DNA of 64,000 nt. Origin: Nocardia brasiliensis IFM 10847. Lineage in GTDB: Bacteria > Actinomycetota > Actinomycetes > Mycobacteriales > Mycobacteriaceae. The stretch is taken from positions 1 to 64,000 of the forward strand of contig NZ_BAUA01000175.1 in the NCBI RefSeq assembly GCF_000710915.1. The letters run 5' to 3'. Under the pieces are notes generated by a model. The model did no database searches and had not been told where the DNA came from. It saw only the letters and a program-made list of their open reading frames with translations. This document shows positions 1 through 8,267 of the stretch, piece after piece (position 1 is the stretch's first letter; the number at the start of each line of letters is the position of its first letter). The position numbers were made by a program, and so were the translations under genes.

Positions 1-32
1 GCGCCCGGTCGGGGCTGTTCGGCGCGGCGTGT

Positions 33-1214
33 TCAGCCATTCGGGGTTCGCTCCGAGGAAGAGGGGGTGCCCGCGGCGTCGTTGCGTTGTGCGATGGCAT
101 CGAGGAAAGCGGCGACCGAGCGGGCCGTCGCGGCACTGCCGAAGTCCGCGGCGCGCAGCCGCCCCGCGTCGGCGAGGCGCGTGCGTAGCGCGGGGTCGGC
201 GATGAGGGTGTCCAGGGCCGTGGTGAGCTGGTGCGCGGACCCGCCGTCGACGAGCAGACCGTCGACGTCCGGGGTGATGATTTCCGCGGGACCGCCCGGC
301 CGGGTGGCGATCACGGCGCAGCCCGCCTGCATGCCTTCGACGATCACCTGACCGAACGGCTCCGGCAGGACCGAGCAGTGCACGAGGATGTCTGTGTCGC
401 AGAGGTATTCGGCAGGATCGTCGACGTGACCGGTGAAGGTGACCGGTAGTGCGAGGTCCTGGGCGAGCCGTTCCAGCTCGGTGCGGTAGGCCTGCTCGTC
501 GAAGAAGGTGCCGCCGATCAGGTAGATCCGGTGCGGGCGCGTCTTCGTCGCCGCCAGGGCACGCAGCAGCACGTCCTGGCCCTTCCACGGGGCGAGCCTG
601 CCGAGCACGGCGACCACCGTCTCGGTGGGCGCGCGCTGCGCGGAACGCGTTGTGCCGACGGCGGGTTCGACGCCGGGATAGGCCACGAGCGCGGGTTTGC
701 CTCCGACCGGCAAGGTGTCGAGCGTGGTGCGGCTGTTGGCGAGATAGCCGGCGCAGCACCAGCGACCCAGCAGGCGCAGCACCAGCGTGGGCAGCCGGCC
801 GAAGTAGTCGGCGGCGATTCGGTCGTGTACCTGCCAGACCAGCGGAATGCGGGCGCGCCGCGCGGCGACGATCCCCATCACGAGTGCTTTGCTGCTCTCC
901 GCGACGAGCACGCCGGTGCCGAGCCGTCGCGCGGCGCCGCCGACCGTCCAGCCGAGCCGGAGCAGCGCCGCGAAACCGGCGACGAGTCGTACCGGTCCAG
1001 CCCCGATGGTCATCGCCCTGCTCTCGAAACGGCCACGCAGCAACAGGGTTTCGACCCCGCGGGCGCGCATGCGCTCGACCATCGGGCCATCGTCGGTATA
1101 CGCCATGGCGATATCCACACCACCGAGCTCCCGCAGCGCGGACAGCAGGCGCAGGGTGGCCAATTCGGCGCCCGACGGTGCCGCGGTGTGCGCGAGGAAC
1201 AGGGCCTTGGTCAT
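33..1214 (-). CDS. GT4-family glycosyltransferase
   Basis: Predicted retaining glycosyltransferase of the GT-B fold that moves a sugar from a nucleotide-sugar donor onto a cell-envelope glycan at the cytoplasmic face of the membrane. The 393-residue protein has the GT4 C-terminal donor domain: a VLGRLAPWKGQDVLL segment near residue 210 and the E-x7-E donor motif in EPFGQVIVEGM near residue 290, followed by a glycine-rich AGCAVIATRPGG stretch. The start chosen is ATG at 1214 because it overlaps the stop of the upstream glycosyltransferase by 4 bp (ATGA), a sign of translational coupling, and the family N-terminus begins here. Acceptor and sugar cannot be told from sequence. Confidence 0.88.
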   Translation of the reverse strand: MTKALFLAHTAAPSGAELATLRLLSALRELGGVDIAMAYTDDGPMVERMRARGVETLLLRGRFESRAMTIGAGPVRLVAGFAALLRLGWTVGGAARRLGTGVLVAESSKALVMGIVAARRARIPLVWQVHDRIAADYFGRLPTLVLRLLGRWCCAGYLANSRTTLDTLPVGGKPALVAYPGVEPAVGTTRSAQRAPTETVVAVLGRLAPWKGQDVLLRALAATKTRPHRIYLIGGTFFDEQAYRTELERLAQDLALPVTFTGHVDDPAEYLCDTDILVHCSVLPEPFGQVIVEGMQAGCAVIATRPGGPAEIITPDVDGLLVDGGSAHQLTTALDTLIADPALRTRLADAGRLRAADFGSAATARSVAAFLDAIAQRNDAAGTPSSSERTPNG

Positions 1215-2314
1215 CGGCTGATCTCCCGGTACAGCGCGAGGTGCCGCCGCGCCGTGACATCCCAGGAGAACGTTTCGGCGTGCGCCCGGCACTGCTGCGG
1301 GCTGGGCAGGCCACCGTGTAGTGCGCTGACCAGCCGCGCGCCGAGGGCCTCGGCGTCGCCCGCGGGCACGATCAGGGAGGGGTCCAGGCCGTGCACCGAA
1401 TCCGGAAGTCCGCCACAGTCGGTGACGATCGGCGCACGCCCCGCCGCGAGCGATTCGAGCGCGATCAGCCCGAATCCCTCGAGGGTGGTGGTGGGCACCA
1501 CGGTCAGCGTTGCGAGTTCGTACAGTTCGGTCAGCCGTTGGTCGTCGACGGGTCCGGCGAACTGGACGGTATCGCGCAGAGTCGCTGCCGCCGAACGGAG
1601 TTCGTGCTCCGCGGTGCCGGTGCCGACGATCACGAGCCGGGCGTCCGGATGCTCGGCGAGGACGGCGGGCCACGCGCGCAGCAGCGTGTCGATACCCATA
1701 CGGCGTTCGAGTCTGCGCACGCACAGCACCGTGCGCGTCGCGGTGTCGGCGGGGATCGGGGCGGGCTGGAAACGATCGAGGTCGACACCGGGTGCGATGA
1801 CCGCGACCCGATCGGGGGAAACCCGGTAGTCGGTATGTAGTACCTCACGAAAGTGGTTGGACAGCACCACGAATCGGTCCGCGCCGAGGTATCGGAGCCG
1901 TTCGAGCAGATACTTGGCGCGCACGGCCGCGGGGTGCTGTCCGGTCATCCGGCTCTCCGCGGCCCACGGGCCGTGGAAGTGGACGACCAGCGGTAGGCGG
2001 CCATGTCGGGACATGGCGACCGGTCCGTACAGGCAGAAGTGCCGGTCCAGCACCGTCGCGCGGCTCAGTCCGGCGCGGTCGAGCAACGCGGCGCGCGTCC
2101 GGTGCAGCGTGGAACCGCCTGTGCCGCCCCAGGATCGGGCGTTCGGAGCGCCCGGCGCGGCGGTGCCGAAGGCGGCCGCGGACACCGCGATCTCCGGGTG
2201 CCGCGCGAGGGCGTGGAACAGCTCCGTGAAATACCGATTGAGCCCGCCGGGCGCGGACGTGAACCACTCCGATCCCGTCATGTGGACCCGAACTATCCCG
2301 GAACTTCCCGTCAC
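1211..2314 (-). CDS. GT4-family glycosyltransferase
   Basis: Second GT4 glycosyltransferase, 367 residues, first of a coupled pair with the gene ending at 33. The N-terminal acceptor domain opens with a glycine-containing loop (SAPGGLNRYFTEL) and the C-terminal donor domain carries VLCVRRLERRMGIDTLL and the E-x7-E motif in EGFGLIALESLAAG. A GTG start at 2314 has a purine-rich TAGGGGG about 5 nt upstream; an internal ATG at 2281 is a possible alternative and would remove 11 residues. The two enzymes probably add consecutive sugars to one glycan. Substrates are unknown. Confidence 0.87.
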   Translation of the reverse strand: MTGSSGIVRVHMTGSEWFTSAPGGLNRYFTELFHALARHPEIAVSAAAFGTAAPGAPNARSWGGTGGSTLHRTRAALLDRAGLSRATVLDRHFCLYGPVAMSRHGRLPLVVHFHGPWAAESRMTGQHPAAVRAKYLLERLRYLGADRFVVLSNHFREVLHTDYRVSPDRVAVIAPGVDLDRFQPAPIPADTATRTVLCVRRLERRMGIDTLLRAWPAVLAEHPDARLVIVGTGTAEHELRSAAATLRDTVQFAGPVDDQRLTELYELATLTVVPTTTLEGFGLIALESLAAGRAPIVTDCGGLPDSVHGLDPSLIVPAGDAEALGARLVSALHGGLPSPQQCRAHAETFSWDVTARRHLALYREISR

Positions 2315-2431
2315 CCATGCCCCCTACTGGCGGTGATGGCGGGACGAGTCGCTGTCGGTGAACTCGCCTCTCCCGCAGCAGTCTAGGGGACCGGGGGCCT
2401 TCGGGTCGGCCAGTCGGCGAGCAACAATTCG

Positions 2432-4237
2432 TCAACCCAGATCGAAGAGGTTCGGCTGCCCGGCGCGCAGGCGCGCGGCGTCCATCTGGCGCAGTGGTTC
2501 GAACGCGGGTATCGCGGCGCGGGTGAACAACTGGGCCCGGGCGGCGGGGGAGCCGGCCGCGTCGAGCAAGGCGTTCACCGCGGTGCGTGCCGCCTCGTTG
2601 GCGCCCTCCATGGTGGCCAGATCGAAGTTGGTCTGCACATAGTCGGCGGCGAGGAACAGATTGGGGATCCTGGTGTGCGCGGTGGGCCGGGCGGCCCAGG
2701 AGCCTACGGTGTTGACCAGCAACGGTTCGTCGTTGTGGTTCTGCCCGTCCTGCCAGCTGATACCGGGATCGAGCAGCCAGTCGCGCACGATGCCGTCCTT
2801 CAGCTGGACGCGCCCGTCGTCGTTGAGCGCGGCGGTGAGCTGAGCCCAGGTCTCCTGGTAGATCTCCGCGCGGGTGCAGTGTTTGGCGGTCTTGCCGTAC
2901 AGGATGCCCGGAGTATCCCAGTCGGCGATATCGATGGTGAGACCGTCGACGACCTGGCCGTCGCCGTATTTCGCGGCATAGTCGACGTCCCAGAACGCGC
3001 GCTGCGTGTACGAGGTGAGTCGCCACGGCGCGTCGAGATAGATGTTGTAGCCCGCGCCGAGCTCGAGCTTCTCGCTGACGAACATCTGCATGCCGGTCAT
3101 CCAGTCGACGGTCAGCTCGTCCATGCGCGCCAAACTCGGTTCGAGACTGCGCATCTCGGGCGACCACAGGCGCTGTGCCCGATCTGTCGGCACGGCACAG
3201 ACATACCAGTCGGCTCGGTGCAGGGTGGTCGAGCCGTCCGGGGTGCGAATACGCGCGCCGCCGATCTCGCCGCCCGCGACCTCGAAGCCGTCCAGGGCGT
3301 GCCCGGGCAGGAACCGCACGCCCAGCTCGCGCAGCAGCGCGATCCACGGATCCAGCCAGGCCTCGTTGGTCGGGCCGTTGAGCACCTGATAGACCTTCGG
3401 GCCGCCCGAGAGTTCCTGCAGCAGGGCGATGAAGAAACTCTCCATCATGTTGCCCATGGTCCGGGTGCTCGCGACATACTCCTTCGCCGCCACCAGCGCC
3501 CGGGTCAAACCCGTTGCGGCGAGGGCTTGGAACTGCGCGGATCGCTGTGCCGCGCCGACATAGTCCCACCAGCTGAGGTGTTCCCACTGCGCGAAGCGCC
3601 GCTCCTCGCTGGAGGTGAGATAGGTGATGACCCGCCCGGCCATGTGGATCGCCTCGGGCAGCGGAATGAGGTTGTTCTTCATGAACACTTCGATCAAGAT
3701 GCGCTGCAATCCTTCCGGGGTCAGCGCCTGGCGCGGGTCGAAGTAGAAGCCGAACATCAGTGGGAAGCCGTCGGGAAGATTGCCTGCCCTGGGGTAGCGG
3801 GGATCGTTGACCGAGAACGGAATCAGGTTGTCGTAGACGGAGTTCCGGGTGCCGGGCAGCGGAATGCGGCGCATCGTGTCGTGCACGTTGTGATAGAACG
3901 AGGTGAACCCGCGCGCTCCGTGCTCACCCGGCAGCGGGGCCCGGCCGCCGATCCCGGTGCCGGGCAGGGGAATGGTGCGGGATTTCCCGCCGAGTTCTTT
4001 GCGGTCGAAGACGGTCACCTCGAAACCCCGCTCGGCCAATTCGTGTGCCGCGGTGAGTCCGCCGATGCCGGCGCCGAGCACCGCGACCGTGTTGCGCGCG
4101 GGCCCGTTTCGCCGGCGTGGCTCCCGCGCTGCCGCGGTGCCCGCGGTCGCCGCCAAGCCGGCCGCACCGGCCAGGCCCGCCGCGCCACGTAAGACCGAAC
4201 GCCTGCTGACCGCACTGTTCCGTTGGTGAGGTGTCAC
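2432..4237 (-). CDS. Tat-exported FAD-dependent amine-oxidase-type oxidoreductase
   Basis: Flavoprotein of the amine oxidase / phytoene desaturase superfamily, 601 residues. A twin-arginine signal (SRRSVLRG followed by an Ala/Gly-rich hydrophobic run) occupies about residues 10-35, so the enzyme should be exported folded with FAD bound. The dinucleotide fold follows directly: VLGAGIGGLTAAHELAERG near residue 50, GxGxxG type, then VTVFDRKELGG. The C-terminus has the usual second FAD contact (NLFLAADYVQTNFDLATMEG) and an EAARTAVNALL helix. The GTG start at 4237 keeps the complete Tat signal and has GGGGTCGGG upstream. The gene is divergent from a TetR regulator with a perfect palindrome between them. 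The substrate cannot be assigned; desaturation or oxidation of a lipid or polyisoprenoid is a guess. Confidence 0.82.
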   Translation of the reverse strand: MTPHQRNSAVSRRSVLRGAAGLAGAAGLAATAGTAAAREPRRRNGPARNTVAVLGAGIGGLTAAHELAERGFEVTVFDRKELGGKSRTIPLPGTGIGGRAPLPGEHGARGFTSFYHNVHDTMRRIPLPGTRNSVYDNLIPFSVNDPRYPRAGNLPDGFPLMFGFYFDPRQALTPEGLQRILIEVFMKNNLIPLPEAIHMAGRVITYLTSSEERRFAQWEHLSWWDYVGAAQRSAQFQALAATGLTRALVAAKEYVASTRTMGNMMESFFIALLQELSGGPKVYQVLNGPTNEAWLDPWIALLRELGVRFLPGHALDGFEVAGGEIGGARIRTPDGSTTLHRADWYVCAVPTDRAQRLWSPEMRSLEPSLARMDELTVDWMTGMQMFVSEKLELGAGYNIYLDAPWRLTSYTQRAFWDVDYAAKYGDGQVVDGLTIDIADWDTPGILYGKTAKHCTRAEIYQETWAQLTAALNDDGRVQLKDGIVRDWLLDPGISWQDGQNHNDEPLLVNTVGSWAARPTAHTRIPNLFLAADYVQTNFDLATMEGANEAARTAVNALLDAAGSPAARAQLFTRAAIPAFEPLRQMDAARLRAGQPNLFDLG

Positions 4238-4259
4238 TGCCCGACCCCGTTCGCAAAAC

Positions 4260-4277
4260 TGACTATTGTGATAGTCA
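4260..4277. promoter_or_regulatory. Palindromic operator between flavoenzyme and TetR genes
   Basis: TGACTATTGTGATAGTCA: perfect 7-bp arms (TGACTAT / ATAGTCA) around a 4-bp centre. It lies 23 bp upstream of the GTG of the Tat flavoenzyme and about 60 bp upstream of the divergent TetR gene, where one TetR dimer could control both promoters. The regulator-site link is inferred from position. Confidence 0.6.
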
Positions 4278-4338
4278 TCTTTAGCAGATGGCCGCGCGCG
4301 ATGGGAGACAATGCGTAGATGACGAGGCGGAGCGAGCG

Positions 4339-5040
4339 ATGACCGGTACGCCGAAACAGCGCCGCCCGGTACGGCCGTACGGAGGCGTCGGCGCGGCCGA
4401 CCGGGTGGCGGCACGTCGCGACAAACTGCTGGCAGCAGGCCTGGAGCTGTTCGGAACCCGGGGCTATCCGGCCACCGGCGTGAAGGACCTGTGCCGCGCC
4501 GCCGGACTCACCGACCGATATTTCTACGAATCCTTCGGCGGCACCGCGGAGTTGTTCGCGGCGGTGTTCGACCAGGTGATCGATGAGCTGTTCGCGGCGG
4601 TGGCCGTGGCCGTGGACGCGGTGCCCGCCACCGGCACCCGCAAACTGCGCGCGGGCATCGGCACGTACCTCACCGCGCTGGCCGAGGACGCGCGCAAGAT
4701 GCGGATCGTGTTCGTCGAGCCCGCCGGGGCCGGGGCCGGGGCCGAACAGCGGATGCGCGAAGCGCTGTGGCGTTTCGCCCGGCTGGTGGCCCGGACCGCC
4801 ACCGCGGCGCGGCCGGAGACCGAGCCGCCGGCCGAGCTGGTGGACATCTACGCGCTCTCGGTGGTCGGCATGCTCGAACGCGTGCTCGTCGAGAAAGAGG
4901 GCGGGCGACTGGACGTACCGATGGACGAACTCGTCGACTATTGCACGGCATTCGCCGCGGCGTCGTTGGTGGCGCTCTACACGGGGCGGATAACCAAACA
5001 GTCCGGTCGGCCCGAAGGGCGTTCCGGCACAAGCGATTGA
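4339..5040 (+). CDS. TetR/AcrR-family transcriptional regulator
   Basis: One-component repressor, 233 residues. The N-terminal helix-turn-helix reads RRDKLLAAGLELFGTRGYPA then GVKDLCRAAGLTDRYFYESF, about residues 25-65. The C-terminal ligand domain is not diagnostic. The ATG at 4339 is preferred over a longer frame opening at 4288 because GGCGGAGCGAG sits just upstream and the family usually has a short arm before the HTH. It is divergent from the Tat flavoenzyme, which is its likely target along with itself. The ligand is unknown. Confidence 0.86.
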   Translation: MTGTPKQRRPVRPYGGVGAADRVAARRDKLLAAGLELFGTRGYPATGVKDLCRAAGLTDRYFYESFGGTAELFAAVFDQVIDELFAAVAVAVDAVPATGTRKLRAGIGTYLTALAEDARKMRIVFVEPAGAGAGAEQRMREALWRFARLVARTATAARPETEPPAELVDIYALSVVGMLERVLVEKEGGRLDVPMDELVDYCTAFAAASLVALYTGRITKQSGRPEGRSGTSD

Positions 5041-5166
5041 GTAGCGCGCGGTTTTCCGGTAACTCCCGGTACGGTAGCCGCGATGCATAGCGTGGGGTAG
5101 ATTTCACAACGAGTTCGTGCTCGGCACGGGCCGACCCGGCAGGGGGCTGGCGGGAGGATATGCACA

Positions 5167-6546
5167 GTGGGGACCGAGGGTTCCGCGGCCGAGCGCGCCG
5201 AACTTGCCGAGGGCAATATTCGGGTGCTGGTCGAGAACGGCGAATACTGGCTGCGCAACCGCGGCGATATCGCGATGATGGCGGTGACGGTCGAACGGCT
5301 GCGGGACCGATGGCCGCGCGCCAGGATCGGGGTGCTCACCCACCAACCCGGCATCCTGCGGGCGCTGTTGCCGACGGCGGAGCCGCTCTGCGGCCCGGAC
5401 TGGTCGTGGCGCGGTGACGGGTGGGCGGCGCGGTTATCCCGCAGGGCCGCAACGAAACTGGGCGGTCCGGCGGCGTTGCACTGGCGGGCCGCCACCGACG
5501 GACCCAAGGACCGGCTGCGCGCGCTGCGCTCGGCGGCGAAGCGCCGGACCGCGGGTCCCGGTATCACCGAACACGTCACGGTGCCGGCCGACAGCGCCTT
5601 CCCCGTCGAGATACCCGCTGCGGTCGAACAGGCGTCGCTGGTGCTGGCGCTCGGCGGTGGCTACATGACCGACGTGGACCGCTATCAGGCGCACCGCACA
5701 CTGAATCTGCTGGAATACGCCCGCGGCCGTGGCATTCCGACCGCCCTCGTCGGCCAGGGCCTCGGTCCGCTACGCGACCCGGAGCTGCTACGCCGGGCAG
5801 GCGAGGTGTTACCCGGCGTGGACTTCGTGGCCTTGCGCGAGCGGCGCCGAGGCCCGGAGCTGTTGTCGCGCATGGGTGTCGCGCCCGAGCGGGTGCTCGT
5901 CACCGGCGACGACGCGGTCGAGTTCGCCTACCGGTTGCGCCAGGCTCGGATCGGCGCGGATATCGGCCTGTGCCTGCGGGTTGCGGACTACTCCCCGGTC
6001 GGCGTGGCCGCGCAGGAGACGCTCGGCCGGGTGGTGCGCACCTGTGCGGCCCACCATCGAGCCGCGGTGGTCCCGCTGATCATCTCCGAATATGCCTCCG
6101 AGGACCGGCTTTCCACGCTGCCGCTGATGGCGGGGGCGCAGCTCGCGCGGCCCGCCGTCGGCCGCGGCGGCACGCCCCAGGACGTCGCGCGTCAGGTCGC
6201 GGGTTGCCGAGTGCTCGTCACGAGCGCCTACCATCTCGCGGTCTTCGCGCTGTCGCAAGGCATCCCAGCGGTCGGCATCACCGCATCGGAGTACTACGAC
6301 GACAAGTTCCACGGTCTGGCGCAGATGTTCGGCACCGGGCTGCGGATCGTGCACCTGAACGATCCCGCGCTGCAGACGCAACTGACCGAGGCCGTGCAGC
6401 GGTCTTGGCACGATGCGCCGCTGGTACGGGAGCCCTTGCAGCGCAAGGCGATAGAACAGATCGACGCCAGCAGAGCCGGGCTCGAGCGGGTATTCCGGCT
6501 GGTGGACAGCGGCCCGGTACGTCCGGGCCATCAGCTAGGGGGATGA
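5167..6546 (+). CDS. Polysaccharide pyruvyl transferase family protein
   Basis: Member of the family that moves a pyruvyl ketal from phosphoenolpyruvate to a sugar of a surface polysaccharide (CsaB/WcaK type). The 459-residue protein shows the family landmarks in order: NRGDIAMMAVTVERL near residue 35, LALGGGYMTDVD near residue 160, a GDDAVEFAYRL loop near residue 245, and a C-terminal half with SAYHLAVFALSQGIPAVGI. GTG at 5167 is chosen because GGGAGGA lies about 9 nt upstream. The next gene, a GT2 glycosyltransferase, starts 3 bp after the stop, so the two are an operon. Pyruvylation would add negative charge to an envelope glycan. Confidence 0.85.
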   Translation: MGTEGSAAERAELAEGNIRVLVENGEYWLRNRGDIAMMAVTVERLRDRWPRARIGVLTHQPGILRALLPTAEPLCGPDWSWRGDGWAARLSRRAATKLGGPAALHWRAATDGPKDRLRALRSAAKRRTAGPGITEHVTVPADSAFPVEIPAAVEQASLVLALGGGYMTDVDRYQAHRTLNLLEYARGRGIPTALVGQGLGPLRDPELLRRAGEVLPGVDFVALRERRRGPELLSRMGVAPERVLVTGDDAVEFAYRLRQARIGADIGLCLRVADYSPVGVAAQETLGRVVRTCAAHHRAAVVPLIISEYASEDRLSTLPLMAGAQLARPAVGRGGTPQDVARQVAGCRVLVTSAYHLAVFALSQGIPAVGITASEYYDDKFHGLAQMFGTGLRIVHLNDPALQTQLTEAVQRSWHDAPLVREPLQRKAIEQIDASRAGLERVFRLVDSGPVRPGHQLGG

Positions 6547-6549
6547 CTC

Positions 6550-7389
6550 ATGGCCGCCCTGTCGGTATGTGTTCCGGCGTACAACTCCGCGCGCACGCTC
6601 GCCACGACGCTGCGTTCGGTGCTCGACCAGGACGCGGAGTTCGAGCTCGTGGTGCTGGACAACGCCAGCACCGACGACACCGGTGCGATCGCGCGCTCGT
6701 TCGAGGACCCGCGGATCCGGGTGCTACGCAACGATGCCGTACTGCCGATCGGGGACAACTGGAACAAGGTGATCCGCGCGTCCCGTGGCGACCTGGTCAA
6801 GGTGGTCTGCGCCGACGACGTGCTGCGTCCCGGCGCGCTGGCCGCGCAGCTCGCGGTGATGGCCGATGACCCGGGCATCGCGATCTCGTCCAGCCGATTC
6901 GAGGTGATCGACGAGGACGGCGGGCTGCTCGAGACCGGACTCGGCTTGCCGGGACTGCTCGGCAGGCAGACGGCGCGGGCCCTGGCGCGCGCCATCGTGC
7001 GGCGTGGACCCGCCGATTTCGGGCCGACGGCGGCAGCGATGTTCTACCGCAAGCATTTCGACCTGGTCGGTGGCCTGCGCGGGGATCTGGTGTTCCCGAT
7101 GGACGTGGACCTGTTCGCGCGGGTGTCGTCGTTCGGCGTCTTCTTCGGAATGACCGAAATACTCGCCGCGTGGCGCAATTCGTCGTTCAACCTGTGCAGC
7201 CGTACCTCGACGGTGAGCAAGCTGACCGACATGTACCGGTTCCACCACCGGATCGCCGGCGACTACCCGAACCTGGTGAGCCGCGGCGACGTGCTCGCGG
7301 GTGACACCCGGCTGGCCCGAGCGGCGTTGTACCGCTTGCGGGTTCGCACGGTGGCCACGGTCCGCAATCGCCCGGACCTGCTGGTCTGA
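6550..7389 (+). CDS. GT2-family glycosyltransferase
   Basis: Inverting GT-A glycosyltransferase, 279 residues. It starts with the GT2 signature SVCVPAYNSARTLATTLRSV and continues with VVLDNASTDDTGAIARSF. The metal-binding region CADDVLRPGAL near residue 92 supplies the DxD-like acidic cluster. No transmembrane segments are evident, so it should act as a soluble or peripheral enzyme using cytoplasmic nucleotide-sugar. It is co-transcribed with the pyruvyl transferase. Donor and acceptor are not identifiable. Confidence 0.87.
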   Translation: MAALSVCVPAYNSARTLATTLRSVLDQDAEFELVVLDNASTDDTGAIARSFEDPRIRVLRNDAVLPIGDNWNKVIRASRGDLVKVVCADDVLRPGALAAQLAVMADDPGIAISSSRFEVIDEDGGLLETGLGLPGLLGRQTARALARAIVRRGPADFGPTAAAMFYRKHFDLVGGLRGDLVFPMDVDLFARVSSFGVFFGMTEILAAWRNSSFNLCSRTSTVSKLTDMYRFHHRIAGDYPNLVSRGDVLAGDTRLARAALYRLRVRTVATVRNRPDLLV

Positions 7390-7397
7390 CCGCCGGC

Positions 7398-7427
7398 GGT
7401 GTGGCGCTCGCCCAGGGGCGCCACACC
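7398..7427. terminator. Bidirectional hairpin terminator
   Basis: 10-bp perfect stem GGTGTGGCGC / GCGCCACACC with a 10-nt loop between the convergent GT2 and MspA genes. There is no U-tract, as is common in high-GC actinobacteria. It probably ends transcription from both sides. Confidence 0.6.
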
Positions 7428-7436
7428 GGCCGCACC

Positions 7437-8075
7437 TCAGATGGTCCAGAGCCGCCCGTAGGTGATCACGGTGTCGCCACTGGCGCTGACCACCCGCACG
7501 AACGGGCGGATGGTGGTCTGCCCGATCACGCCCGTCACGGTGCCGTGGAACCCGGCCATCCGGATGAAGCCGGAGGTGCCGGAGATATCGCCGCCGGCGC
7601 ACTCCACGGTCTTGATGCCGGGACCGAACCCGACCTCGATCTCCACGCCCGCGCGGGGAATCAGCCCGTCGAGTTTGAGGATGCCGCCGTCACCGCCGCC
7701 GAGGTCGACGCCGAGTCCGGGCGTCGAGTAGCCGAACTTCAAACGCCCGCTCAGCGTCGCGGGATAGCCGACCTGGTAGCCGATGGTGATGTGCCCGTTC
7801 CAGTCCTGCGCGTGCGGGCCCGCGACCTTGAACGACGCCTCGCCGTTGTGGAACCACTCGCGCGTCAACGGATTTCCGTCCAACGGCGGCACGAAGTCGA
7901 TCCGGGTATCGGACTGGATCGCCTCGATCGACCGATCCTTCTGATCGACGATCTGGTTGGTGCTGTCGACGACCGCGCCCGCGGCGCCCGCGCCGAAGAT
8001 CAGGCCGGTAGCGACGGCGGTGGTGATCGCGAGCATGCGCAGGTCTCGGCCGCGATGCTGCGTGAAGTCCCTCAT
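7437..8075 (-). CDS. MspA-family porin
   Basis: Predicted outer-membrane (mycomembrane) channel of the MspA family, 212 residues, for passage of small hydrophilic solutes. The N-terminus is an export signal: RDLRMLAITTAVATGLIFGA, ending at an AGA cleavage-type site near residue 35. The mature part has MspA landmarks: VDQKDRSIEAIQSDTRIDFVPPLDGNPLTREWF written in pieces as IEAIQSDTRIDFVPPLDGN and LTREWFHNGEA, then IGYQVGYPATLSGRLKF, and a C-terminal TTIRPFVRVVSASGDTVIT beta region. ATG at 8075 has GAAGGGG 9 nt upstream; ATG at 8084 would sit on top of that ribosome site. The gene stands alone between the glycan genes. Confidence 0.86.
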   Translation of the reverse strand: MRDFTQHRGRDLRMLAITTAVATGLIFGAGAAGAVVDSTNQIVDQKDRSIEAIQSDTRIDFVPPLDGNPLTREWFHNGEASFKVAGPHAQDWNGHITIGYQVGYPATLSGRLKFGYSTPGLGVDLGGGDGGILKLDGLIPRAGVEIEVGFGPGIKTVECAGGDISGTSGFIRMAGFHGTVTGVIGQTTIRPFVRVVSASGDTVITYGRLWTI

Positions 8076-8267
8076 CTGGTTCATCCCCTTCTGCACGCAC
8101 CCGGCCGGGCGGTTTGTTCGCTCGGCGGCCCGCTCCCCGGCACGCGGGAGCAACGAAACTCGTCCGTCATCAGGGCGGTCAGGTGCTCGGTATTCGAATC
8201 ATGTCAGATCAAGCGCGTGGCGGAAACCGAAGCCAAAGCCAGTGGTGGACAGCGAATCCGAGGCATG

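Noticed and set aside
2675..4192. 505-codon plus-strand frame across the Tat flavoenzyme
   Set aside because: It lies opposite a clear gene and shows the repetitive Val/Asp/Arg pattern of an antisense frame.
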